DNA of 64,000 bases, taken from Tigriopus japonicus (taxonomy: Eukaryota; Arthropoda; Copepoda; Harpacticoida; Harpacticidae). Below, piece after piece: positions 26,833-36,732 of the stretch. The position numbers and the translations under genes were made by a program. Within the stretch, counting starts at the first letter, position 1, and each line of letters opens with the position of its first letter. The notes under the pieces were generated by a model. It did no database searches and was not told the DNA's origin. It was given only the letters and a program-made list of their open reading frames with translations. Location of the stretch: the NCBI GenBank assembly GCA_010645155.1, contig CM021323.1, positions 11,608,695 to 11,672,694 on the forward strand, given 5' to 3'.

Positions 26833-28745
26833 GTCACCTTCCAAAAGATGGGTGACTGTTCATTGGAAATATGAAAAATATAAAATCTGAGCCAGACTAA
26901 TTAGTCCCTGGTGGTATTGATGTCAATTTTGGCTCGTATTTCTAGCAGAAAAATGTTTTCAAATCCTTACTTTAGAAAATATGAAAAATGTTTAATTGAT
27001 TTGGAGTTCAAAATTGACCGTGTGATGAAATTCGGCAAATGAACTGTAATGTCGATTTTATCATTCTACGCCAAGATCAGGATTACTGAGCAACCCTGTA
27101 TTTCCAAACTCCGCGTCATCAGCGGAACTGGCCGAAAGCGAAAAGGGGCAGGCTTGGCTACATAAATAACCGGAAATACAACCCTCACGATTTAGCCATT
27201 AACGTTATTTTTCCGCCAAATCAAAATATTAGTTCAATCTTCATGCTACAAACGGCAAATTTATGGCTAATAGACTTCCAAAAACTTTAAAACTCTCCAT
27301 TTAAAGAAAGTACTCTTCGAAATAGAGAATATTGCTTTTCTCATGGTGTTCTAGTTTTCCCCTATCGTCCATTGTTGCTAGAGAAATGAGAAAAGAACGC
27401 AAACTCGAACCTCAACCAAAAGTAACTTGATAACGATGATTATTTAGTGAGACAACCTAAATCCAAGGCAAGTTCCACCAGCCCTGATTTCGTTGACAAA
27501 TGCCGGAGTCACGAGATTGTCGGCTCCAAGTTGATTTTTCCGGATTCTAAGTAAAATTCTGTGAACAAGTCGGAAAAGTATGGCAAGGCTACTTTGCAAA
27601 TTTACAGTTCTGTAGAAAATTCTGACGTGTTACTCTATTTCTATCCATATTCTGGGTCTGTTTTGTATCCTTGATTTGTCTTCTTCCCGTTCAATTATGG
27701 TTTCATTTCAAGTATTAACGGAGTAATTTCTTTCTTTTGGGGCTTAATTCCAATAATTTTTTTCATACACATTACCATGAAACAGTTTTTTTTTAAAGAT
27801 CCAATGCTTCGCAATAGAGTTATCACGCCATCAAACACATCGATAAAGCAAATCAAAAAAATGCTTACTACTACTTTTCATATCAACTACTCTTTCTACA
27901 GTCAAATCTTTGATTACTTGTACAATGGCTTGTATTAATTGTCATGTGTTATCAATTATCACACATCATCATGTGTTAATTATTCACAAAGTGGGATACT
28001 ACATAAAAATATTCTGTCTGAAATTAGTAAAAGTTCTTGGTAAATGACCATCAAACAAACTTAATCCATTAAATTGAGAACCTCTGTTGCGTACACGATT
28101 AGCAAAAGGCTCTTGTTGACTTTCCATTTCAAAAATGTTGCTATTTCAACGTATTGTCAAAACAAAGCCTGTTTTACTCGGTGATTTTAGGTTTCGCAGA
28201 CTTCTCCCCTATTATTTCAGAAAGCTCTTTAGGTCCATCACTAATAACCTGATTGGAGTTTTTTGAGTTTTCCTCAATTTCAAAATTGTAATGAACTTTT
28301 CTTTCACAGATCCCGGAAAGTGGAATGGAGGACCTGCGGAAGAGGAATGCCGATGGTGAACCATCTTTTTCCCCGGGGATACTAGTTTAAATTGAGCAAC
28401 CGTCCAATGCCAAATCCGATTCTCTCAGGATCATTCATTATTCATCAATCACATTATTTGTATTTCATTGAAGACGGTCTTCAGGTAGTACAGCCGACTA
28501 ATTGGGCTGATATCGGCGAATACTCACACACACAAACAGAGCTCAACTTCCAGGTAATTAACGCTATTCACTACTTTTGCTAGGAGCATTGTCGACTATT
28601 TTGTCATGATTTATGGTTAATACCGCATGGTTAATACCGCCCAACCCGAAGTTGGAAATGTGATTCAATCTTGTGTTCTATGCGTGATAAAAGAAAAAGT
28701 GAGTTGAGTGACAAGCATTTAGCATCTATGGCCATTCATTCCAGT
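26833..28745. other. Intergenic, upstream of PNISR
   Basis: No coding frame is supported. It ends with a likely 5' untranslated region of PNISR; TTCATTCCAG at 28735-28744 looks like a splice acceptor just before the start codon, so an untranslated first exon may lie in this stretch. Confidence 0.4.
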
Positions 28746-30749
28746 ATGTGGCAACCCATGGGAGCCGGTGGAACCGGCAACGCAGGCAATGGATCCGGAG
28801 GAATTCCAAATCCATCTGTAGGAGGTGGACCCTGGCCCGCCCATCCGTCTCAAGTGCATGGCACGCCTGGTCAAGATTGGAATGCGTGGAATGGGGCCGC
28901 CTATTATCAGGCCTTACCCGCTCACACCGTGGACTGGGCCTCATTGGCTCAACAATGGATCGCTCACAAAACCAATGAGCCTGGTGCTCCACCCCCACCC
29001 ATATTCCGCCCCCAAGCTCCTCCGATGACTCAACCAATAGCTCTCCCTGAGGCTCCTCCACCAACCATGCCCCCATTACCGGCAGCTCCGCCTCCTCCAG
29101 TATTGTCTCAAGAAACGCCTCATCTTGTCAGTGGTGGGGAGGCTAATATGGATCTTGAGGAGGCTGATGAACACGCCTATCCACCCGTGTTTTCCACCCA
29201 CGTGACTCCAGCAAGAACACCGACTACCAAAGAATACCGATCTGAAGCAAATCATCGTCAACACCATCATCATCATGAACGGAGGCAATCCTCCTCCTAC
29301 AACAGTAACCACCATCATCAGCATCAACAACAACATCATCATCATCACCATCACCACAATCAAAACCAATCTCATGGCAATCACGGATCTTGGCCAGGAG
29401 GTGTAGATGCGGCGAATTTGGATGCGGCTGCCAGGAAAAAACTGCCCCCTTGGATTCGGGAAGGTCTAGAAAAGATGGAGCGAGAAAAGCAGAAGAAGGA
29501 ACAAACCGAGCATAGGATCAAGTTAAGGGCGGAACGATTGAAAAAACAACGAGAACAAGAGGAACAAGAATTAGCTAGAGACCCGACAAAAAGTAAATTC
29601 GATGTCATGAATAGCGAGAGTGATGACGATGATAGTAATGAGAACGAGGACGAGAAACAACTCGAAGCTCAATTGCAAAAGGTGCCAGTTGTCAGTGCAA
29701 AAGTGAAAAAGTCCAGATTTGGGCCCAAAGAAGATATTGTGATTCCTCGTGAGAGCGAAGATGAGGCCCAGAAGTTGAGGTTGAAGGAAGAGCGAGAAAA
29801 AGAGGAAGAGGAACAAGAACTCCGTCAAAGGCGAAGAGAAAAGCGAACGCCTTCACCTCAAATGTCTAAAGAAAGAAGTAAGGAAGAAATCTTGGAAGAG
29901 ATGACCCTCGTTCTCAAACGGACACTCACCGAGATCCTCCTGGATGTGACGGCTTCAGAGATGAAGATGGTGGCCAAGGAGGTCTTGGAGAAAGAGACCA
30001 ATCTCCGTGCCAAGCAAAAGAAGCCCTCGAAAAGCCTCAGCACACTTCTGGCTGGTTACGGAAGTGGATCCTCATCCGATTCCTCGTCAAATGAGGACAA
30101 CAAAGATGATTCAGATTCGGACCTGGAAGAGCGAGTGGCACGTCGGAAACGAAACTTTGAGCGAAAAGCCAGAGAAATTCAAATGGAATGTGAGAATCGG
30201 GAGCGTCAATACCAGGAACGAGAGAAACGTTGGATGGAAGGTAATCCACTGGCAGAAAAGTCCAAATCCTCGTCGTCACCATCGCCATCTCCACCACCCC
30301 TGGCGATACCAAACGTGCCTCATAATCCACCCGCTCCAGCTCCGCCTCTTCCACGAAATGGAAATTCGAGTTCGAATCGATCTCATGTCCACCGAGATCG
30401 GAGATCGAGAAGTAGCGAGAGATCGGTTCGAAAACGGTCTCCTTCCTCACCGAGCTTGTCCACAACGAGTAGTAGGAGCTCGAAGAAGAAGAAAAGAAAA
30501 CGTTCCAGATCAAGATCAAGATCCCGTTCAAGGTCTCGATCCAGAGAGAGGTCTAGTCGTCAATCACCTTCTGAAGAGCGACATCATCGGCACCGAGATC
30601 GCCATGAAGCAAGATCGAGAAGGCGATCGTCGAGGGATCGCTCCAGAGACCGAACCAAACGATCTTCGCGATCTCGATCCAGAGATAGGAGTCGCCGAGA
30701 TCGCAAAAAGAGCAAGTCTTCGAGAAGGCGATCGCGGTCGTCTTCGTGA
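28746..30749 (+). CDS. PNISR: PNISR homolog, arginine/serine-rich nuclear speckle protein
   Basis: A 667-residue reading in a single exon. Order of parts: a Gly/Pro-rich start beginning MWQPMGAGG, a HTVDWASLAQQWIAHK motif (human PNISR has IDWAALAQAWIAQ), a Pro-rich stretch, a His-rich stretch, then the best landmark LPPWIREGLEKMEREKQKK near residue 235, an acidic region, LTEILLDVTASEM near 393, and a C-terminal RS domain (about 560-667) of alternating Arg and Ser. The family localises to nuclear speckles and binds PNN, suggesting a role in RNA processing. The frame is open from an ATG at 28671, but the ATG at 28746 directly follows an acceptor-like CATTCCAG and starts MW as in the human protein, so I prefer it. 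The RS and His repeats are low-complexity and create long shadow frames on both strands. Confidence 0.9.
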   Translation: MWQPMGAGGTGNAGNGSGGIPNPSVGGGPWPAHPSQVHGTPGQDWNAWNGAAYYQALPAHTVDWASLAQQWIAHKTNEPGAPPPPIFRPQAPPMTQPIALPEAPPPTMPPLPAAPPPPVLSQETPHLVSGGEANMDLEEADEHAYPPVFSTHVTPARTPTTKEYRSEANHRQHHHHHERRQSSSYNSNHHHQHQQQHHHHHHHHNQNQSHGNHGSWPGGVDAANLDAAARKKLPPWIREGLEKMEREKQKKEQTEHRIKLRAERLKKQREQEEQELARDPTKSKFDVMNSESDDDDSNENEDEKQLEAQLQKVPVVSAKVKKSRFGPKEDIVIPRESEDEAQKLRLKEEREKEEEEQELRQRRREKRTPSPQMSKERSKEEILEEMTLVLKRTLTEILLDVTASEMKMVAKEVLEKETNLRAKQKKPSKSLSTLLAGYGSGSSSDSSSNEDNKDDSDSDLEERVARRKRNFERKAREIQMECENRERQYQEREKRWMEGNPLAEKSKSSSSPSPSPPPLAIPNVPHNPPAPAPPLPRNGNSSSNRSHVHRDRRSRSSERSVRKRSPSSPSLSTTSSRSSKKKKRKRSRSRSRSRSRSRSRERSSRQSPSEERHHRHRDRHEARSRRRSSRDRSRDRTKRSSRSRSRDRSRRDRKKSKSSRRRSRSSS

Positions 30750-31216
30750 ACCTTCATTTATCTCATCGAACGCTTTTTTGTTCACACCAAGAATGTTTGA
30801 AATTCAAGCTGTGGCCTCTATGGGGTCATGATGAATAGTAAAGTTCTTGGGGATATTTCGTGGCAAAATGAGGTGTCCACATTAACTATATGCAAATCTG
30901 AGGGGATCAAGGAGTTTTTTAATGGTTTTTCCCCTTCTTCTTTCAATTCGTCAAAACCCGCACAGCCCATCAAAATGGCATAGAAGGCAATTGATAGGCT
31001 TGTGTTATCGAATTGGTATTAAATTTCAAACTTCAGCAGAGCCCTCATACCACACTCCTTGTTTTCAAATGATTGCCAATCTTTGAGAATAAAGTACTTT
31101 CCAAATAACCCAAAACTCCATCAGTTGATTCAATTCGCTCATTCTGATTCTAAACTTTCCATTCTGTCGAACCCAAAAGTAGCAAATTAATCCAATCCGA
31201 TTCATCTCTTCTAGCC
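30750..31216. other. Short gap between PNISR and TTC19
   Basis: Both neighbours are on the plus strand. The 467 bp should hold the PNISR 3' untranslated region and the TTC19 promoter. AATAAAG is present at about 31088. No gene is seen. Confidence 0.5.
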
Positions 31217-33193
31217 ATGAATTTCCAACACTTCCGAAGATTGGCCTTTCGGATGGTTTCAACCAAAGTTAACGTGGCCGTCAACACAGTTCGCAATCCA
31301 GTTTTGACCCCAAGACTCATCAATTACGCGCCTAAAAATTCCCCTCCCAAACTATTGGCCATATCCTTAACAGGGCTTGTTGGAGGATTTTTTGGCGGGA
31401 AAGAGGCAGAAAATGAAGAAGATGAAGAGAGTGAAGAAGTTAAAAATCTCATTTACAACATCAAACTGGGAATTTTAGCTCAACAAGTAATTAAAATTGA
31501 TGATTCCAATCCAACTTGAGTTTGAAGTCTGTGTGCTTATATCATGCTGCCACACTGAACTAAGTGAATCAAAGGACAATTGAAACCATGATTTTATGTA
31601 AAATTTTCATTGTGTTTAACAAAGTTGTAAGTAGTGTTCTGTAAATGTCCTTTGTTCCTTGAGTCATCCTTGGATAATCTCGCAAAAACAAACTATGTCG
31701 CATGAAAGCAACAGAAATTCAGAAGAGCTCGAGTATACCCATAGGCGTAGGAGGTGTGGTTTATTTGGGGGGCAACACCAAATTTGCCCGAATTTCACAA
31801 ACATTTGATAGCTTTGCTGATAACTTATCAGTGATAAGTCAGAAGAACATTTTGTCCCTTCCCTTTCGCCTGCCAAATACACCCGAATGCCCGAATATCT
31901 CAACTCATTTGCCCGAATTTTAGCAGTCTCCGGAGGCCAGGGGGGGGGGCAGTTGCCCCCCCCCCCCTGCCCCCCTGCCTCCTACGCCTATGAGTATACC
32001 GACATCAAACCAATTAACAATCCTAAATATGTTATGGTGATCAAATCAACTTCATTGGAAACGCAACAGCCCTCCTAAAAATATTCTCTTGGTTCTTAAA
32101 CTGGCTTGATTTTGGTATCCTTACGTCATTTGGATTAGTGCGACCAATATGCAACCTGATCAAAGTTTTTCGTCTCCTCTCTTTAGGAGGGGGACTTTGA
32201 CAAATCGGAGATGCTCCTGCATATCGCTCTCAAACAAGCTCAAGACATGAATCATTTTGATGGAATCACTTACGTGTTCACAGTTCTGGCCAATTTAGCC
32301 TTTCAAAGGGTAATCTGTTGATCCCCCAGGTTATTAACCGGAAATGCAGCTGATGTGTTGGATTTTCCTTCAGGGTGACTACATGAAAGCGGAGAGGATT
32401 TACAAAGACGTCATGAAGCGTGTCATGAGCAAAGGTGTTGCTGCCGAGGACAATAGTATGATTGAAATGTCTTTAAAACTTGCCAAAGTGTACGCCTCTT
32501 GGCAGCAGCATGACAAGGCGGTTCTTGGTTTTCAATTCTGCATCAAAACGCAAGAAAAAAAAGTGAAAAATGGTATGAATTTTAACAAAAAGCTATTGGA
32601 ACTCGGTTATATTTCTTATTAATTTACTTAGGGGATGTCGATGAAGATACCTTGGCTTTATGGGGAATGAGTCGAGATTGGTTTGCTCAGTATCTGTTGG
32701 ACATTGGTGATTATTCTGCTGCCTTCACAGAGTTCCAAAACGCTTTTCTGACTTCGTGTGAACTCTTTGGAGATTCACACCCTCAATCTTTGATCCTCAT
32801 CAATTCATTAGGTGAGTTGGTACATTTTGTGTTGCTTAAAAAGATGCATAAAAAGGTATAATATTAGGTACTGTGGCATCCATGATGGATGACCAACCCC
32901 GGGCTGTGTCATACTTTCAAAAGGCTGTGAAACTGGCATCTTCCGAAGATGATGAAAACCTTGGTACTTATCTAGTCAATCTGGGGATGGCCAGAATTAA
33001 ACAAGTAAGATCAGAATTGTTAAATCATGACCAAATGAAGCTTTGAAGTGTAATTTTGATGTTTCAGAGTTTGAAAGAGGAAGCTCGAACTGCTTGCACG
33101 AGGGCTAAAATCATTGCTGGGCAGCGGAAAAATCCGGAGGTGGCGGAAGAAGCACAGGAATGTTTAGATCTGATCAATAAATTGGGAACATAG
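31217..33193 (+). CDS. TTC19: TTC19 homolog, mitochondrial complex III assembly factor
   Basis: Six exons in phase: 31217-31486, 32187-32309, 32374-32572, 32632-32811, 32868-33004, 33068-33193; 344 residues (human TTC19 has 380). The first exon gives a basic N-terminus typical of a mitochondrial import signal, then a Gly-rich hydrophobic segment and an acidic stretch. The rest is a chain of TPR helices with family motifs, for example GDFDKSEMLLHIALKQAQ, VFTVLANLAFQRGDYMKAE, EDNSMIEMSLKLAKVYA and GDSHPQSLILINSLGTVASM. TTC19 sits in the inner mitochondrial membrane and clears Rieske protein fragments from complex III. Intron 1 (700 bp) contains a MITE; the other introns are about 55-65 bp. A poly(A) signal lies 35 bp after the stop codon. 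The match in exon order and helical repeats makes the call firm. Confidence 0.92.
31740..31992. mobile_element. MITE with 8-bp target duplication in TTC19 intron 1
   Basis: The ends are inverted copies of CATAGGCGTAGGAGG, and both flanks carry the same 8 bp, AGTATACC (31732-31739 and 31993-32000). The left part contains a GGGGGGCA run and the right part a G9 run followed by a C13 run and further C runs. The 8-bp duplication suggests a hAT-type transposase moved it. It has no coding capacity. Confidence 0.85.
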
Positions 33194-33225
33194 ATTCCAC
33201 CCTAATTTCAATCATTCCAGTGATT

Positions 33226-36163
33226 TCAATAAAGATTGGAAACCTTGGAACTAAGGAGTTCAAAATGGTTTGGACAAGCAAATTTCATCATGGATGTGAG
33301 CCCATTGGGAAGTTCCGTTTCTTCCGCGTAGTCGCAGACCGCTTTTGGAAGATCCTGAAGGTGCATTAGAGTGGCTAATGGGTACCGGTCCCTACCTGAA
33401 AAATTAAATGATCATTTGATCTAAAATTGATAAACAGTACATGGGTTTTGATGTCTCACTTTTAACTTGCCAGAGTAGTTTGCCCCGGCTAATATGCCAT
33501 GAATCGGTTGCAAACATTTCATCTAAAGTGAAGAGACGCGTAGACCACGATGAAGGACAAGATTTCGACTGCAATTGTGTGGGTGGGCTCTTGCCGTATT
33601 TCAATTTGGAGTCGATTGTGGGACAAAAGTCGTTGAGAATGTTTTGAAAAATGTTCTCTTTCTCTCGCTTTTTATGAGGAACTGTCAGGATGGAAGTCTG
33701 GAACGAAAGAAGCTTTAAAAAAAATTTGGTTACATGTCGATTTGACGGAACTACCAGGGAATGTTTTTTTTTTACTAAATTAGGCACTAACTTTCCACAG
33801 CAAGGTATGCGGTACAGCTTGTGGTGCAAAACATAATTTATCCTTTGAAACACTAACAAGGATTTCTTCCTAGACGCTGCCACTCTTATTAGCCAAACTA
33901 GCAAACTAATCACTTCAAAAGGCATTCTACCATTTAAAATTTGCATCATCAATATAAAAATAGTTAACAAGCATTCATCGGAAAGATCAAGAAATGTTAT
34001 AAAACATCTAAAAAAGCTTCTTTGGCTCATTCCTAGGTGGAATGTCGCCTGAAAAACAATGAAATGAAAGCGACATCTACAGAGAAACTTCATTATCCAC
34101 TTAATTTCTTCGTTTTAAAGGTCAGTTCTTGCTAAAGTGTGCTGCTTACCCTATGTTCCAAAACTTTGATAAGAAATTCATGTCTTGGCTGGAATCGCAG
34201 CACTCCTGAATTCAGTTGGCCATTGTTACCCAAACTCAAAAAATTACTGATGTTAAATGGTAGAGGTTGAACACTGATAGTATCTGCTTCCAAGGACACG
34301 CCTCCCTTATGATATAAAAGCAGGCTTCGAACCAATTCCCTCATTTCCGGAGATTGAATAACTTTGCCTTCTTTGATATTGGTCTTGAAGGTCAAGGCCA
34401 TCTCGTGGTAAAGGAGCTCTTTCAAATTCATATTGATCACTTGAATATTCGTCAAAGACTCCATTGGGTTTGGAGCTGAAATTGCTCAACAAAATGACTT
34501 AAAGTTCTATTCAGTTTGGATGTAGACTTGCCTCCAAAGATCTTTCTTTCCATGCCATTTAGAATGATATATATTTGAGCTTGGGGGTTCTGAAGACTGG
34601 CACTTTCGATAGAACACAACTCCAAGCAATGAAACTCGGCTTTTTGATCATTGAATTCCACAAAGAAAATGTTGTCATCTTGATCAGATATTGCATTCAA
34701 AGGAGCAAAAACGCTCTCAGGTGTTTCATGTGGATCCTGGAAAGAGATTTCCAGGTCTCCATAATCATCGTCAAGTCGGTGATCTTTCTTGGTCATTTTC
34801 TTGTATGGAGGGAATTTCACGATGGCTTCACTGTTAAAATCCTCGTTGTTTTGATACAAATCCGCTTGAGAGAGAATCTCCAGGTATGAGTTTTGAGGCC
34901 ATTTGTCAAGCGTTTCCTCAGATTGTTCCTCATACTTTCCAAGAATCCTTCATAACACCAGAAAAAGAAGCACTTTTATTTGCTCTTCCTGATGTTTCTT
35001 TTTTCTGAGGCAATCAAATTGTAGGGATCAAATCACTTTGATTTCAGGTGTTTAAATTTGATAAATATGACGCTTTTGATAATTCATGAACAAAAAAAGC
35101 CTTGGATTTTCTGAACTTAAAAAAAGAAGCACCTAATCCCAACAAATTATTTCTCACGATCGATTATCTTATTTTTTCTCGAACAGGTTATCCAAAGGAC
35201 GTTTTAAATGATTTTAATTACATACCAATGAACGATTTTGTTGCAGCCCACCATGTAAAGAATAATGAAAGACAAAATCATGATTATTTTTCCCTTTTTT
35301 AGCGATCGAAAAAAGGAATACTTTGCTTCAATCATTCCGGAGACACAGAACGTATTTAGCTTTGACATTGACAAAACACGGTTCATTATGAGAATACTTA
35401 GACTTAAAATGATTCAAAGCTAAAAACAAAAAAAAAAACTGCTTTCAAAGGTAAAAGTTGTTTTGAAATGCATTATCTTATTCACGAGCCCCTGACTCAA
35501 GTTCGTTAGTTCTAAATTTTAAGCTTCAAAGATCAATAAAAAGCCTAGGTTTTAATTGCAAAAGGGACTTTAGAAATATTCTTGAAGTCTCAAAATCATT
35601 CAAAAAGCTTTTTCTGTTTCCAAAATTCTGTTCTGAAATTTATTTCTTATGAACAAGCTGAGAAAATTGAAGGCTTCTAATATTTACTGAATGGATTTGA
35701 CTTTTGTACATTTTGCTATTGTCGACAAAGGTGTGCGAAAAATTCAGCCTTGACAAAGTTATGCCTCAACTGTAAAACACGTGTCATTTGTCGAACCTCG
35801 AGCTCATTAATCCATTCTGTTAACCCTTTTCCTAAATCAAGTGGAAAATAAATGTTGAAGCATTTCTATTAATAAAGCGAAGTACTCCAGGTTGCAAAAT
35901 ATCTACCAACACTCCTTTAAAATTGTCAAATGAATTCGGCGAAGAGATGAAGGCTCTTTGTGCCCAAAAATGTTCTTGTTTGGTTTTTCAGCCGTTAAGG
36001 GAGGAATAATGGAAATTGGAATGGATTCGTATTTTATAGACACTTCTTGTGCTCCATTTATACCGAGGATCCCACGCCCAAATGAGTTTGTTTTTCGAGA
36101 TAAAGTCTGGCCAATACTTGTCGACGTTTTGTGGAGGGGCCGATTTGTACTTGTACACATAAA
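33226..36163 (-). CDS. A4GALT-like alpha-1,4-glycosyltransferase (5' end missing)
   Basis: Five exons join in phase: 36163-36064, 34947-34532, 34475-34150, 33697-33460, 33395-33226. The second carries FVEFNDQ and CSIESASLQNPQAQIYIILNG, matching the nucleotide-sugar fold start of A4GALT-family enzymes; the third has RSLLLYHKGGVSLEADTISVQPL, where the family shows a GG-x-YLDTD metal-binding DxD, here LEAD, and LNSGVLRFQPRHEF. The end, MMKFACPNHF, resembles the family's ARYCP region. These are type II Golgi enzymes adding galactose or N-acetylglucosamine to glycolipids or glycoproteins. The expected N-terminal membrane anchor is not found; an exon between 36164 and 36730 is likely. The intron after exon 34947-34532 starts with GCAAGT, so it is a GC-AG intron; using it restores the frame exactly. 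Loss of the first Asp of DxD (to Glu) might alter metal binding. The first exon is the least certain. Confidence 0.68.
33228..33233 (+). terminator. Poly(A) signal of TTC19
   Basis: AATAAA 35 bp after the TTC19 stop codon. Its first base is also the last base of the opposite-strand glycosyltransferase stop codon (TGA at 33228-33226). Confidence 0.7.
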
Positions 36164-36732
36164 CTTGGATGAAGCATCAATCGGAGAAGAAAATCCTCCG
36201 TAGGCTGGATCTTGCGAGAGAAAGCGCTTTCTTTAAGACTTGGAAACTTGTCAAAGATTTGAAATCAGCGGGTGTCTCAAATCGATAACTTTAAGCTTAC
36301 CCACGTGTAATTTCTACACCAATAAGTTGCTCATAAAGTTCTTAATGCAAAGTTTTAGTTTCAATCCCTCGAGTTTTAAGGCCCTAAAACTAAGGAACTG
36401 GAAACAGAAGTTGGGAACACCCTGTCAGAAGAATCTGGGTGAAATCTCAAGGTTTCATAAGGATGGGCCGATCTTCAATGAAAGAAGGCCACGGACCCAT
36501 CCCAACTGCAATGCAACTTATGAAGTAGACGAGCAGTCACTCGCCGTCTTGGTAATAGTTGCAGTAGTAGTGGTAGTAATAGTTGTCGTTGACTCACAAC
36601 CCAACTTTAGGATAGACAGTCATCGTTTACTACGAAGATAGATAGTACTGTTGTACTTATCGTTCAAACATTTCCATTTGGAACCCCAGACCCTTTGGAA
36701 CATGCATTGATCAAATCCACGGGATCGACAAA
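36164..36732. other. Gap between divergent glycosyltransferase and USP genes
   Basis: The two neighbours point away from each other, so this 570-bp stretch may act as a shared promoter. It may also hold the first exon, with the membrane anchor, of the glycosyltransferase; I could not place it with confidence. Confidence 0.4.

Noticed and set aside
26125..26890. Several repetitive frames on both strands over the minisatellites
   Set aside because: They come from 17-bp repeats that leave every frame open; no start context, splice sites or non-repetitive coding sequence.
30007..30831. 274-residue and related frames overlapping the RS domain
   Set aside because: Shadow frames of the PNISR low-complexity codons.
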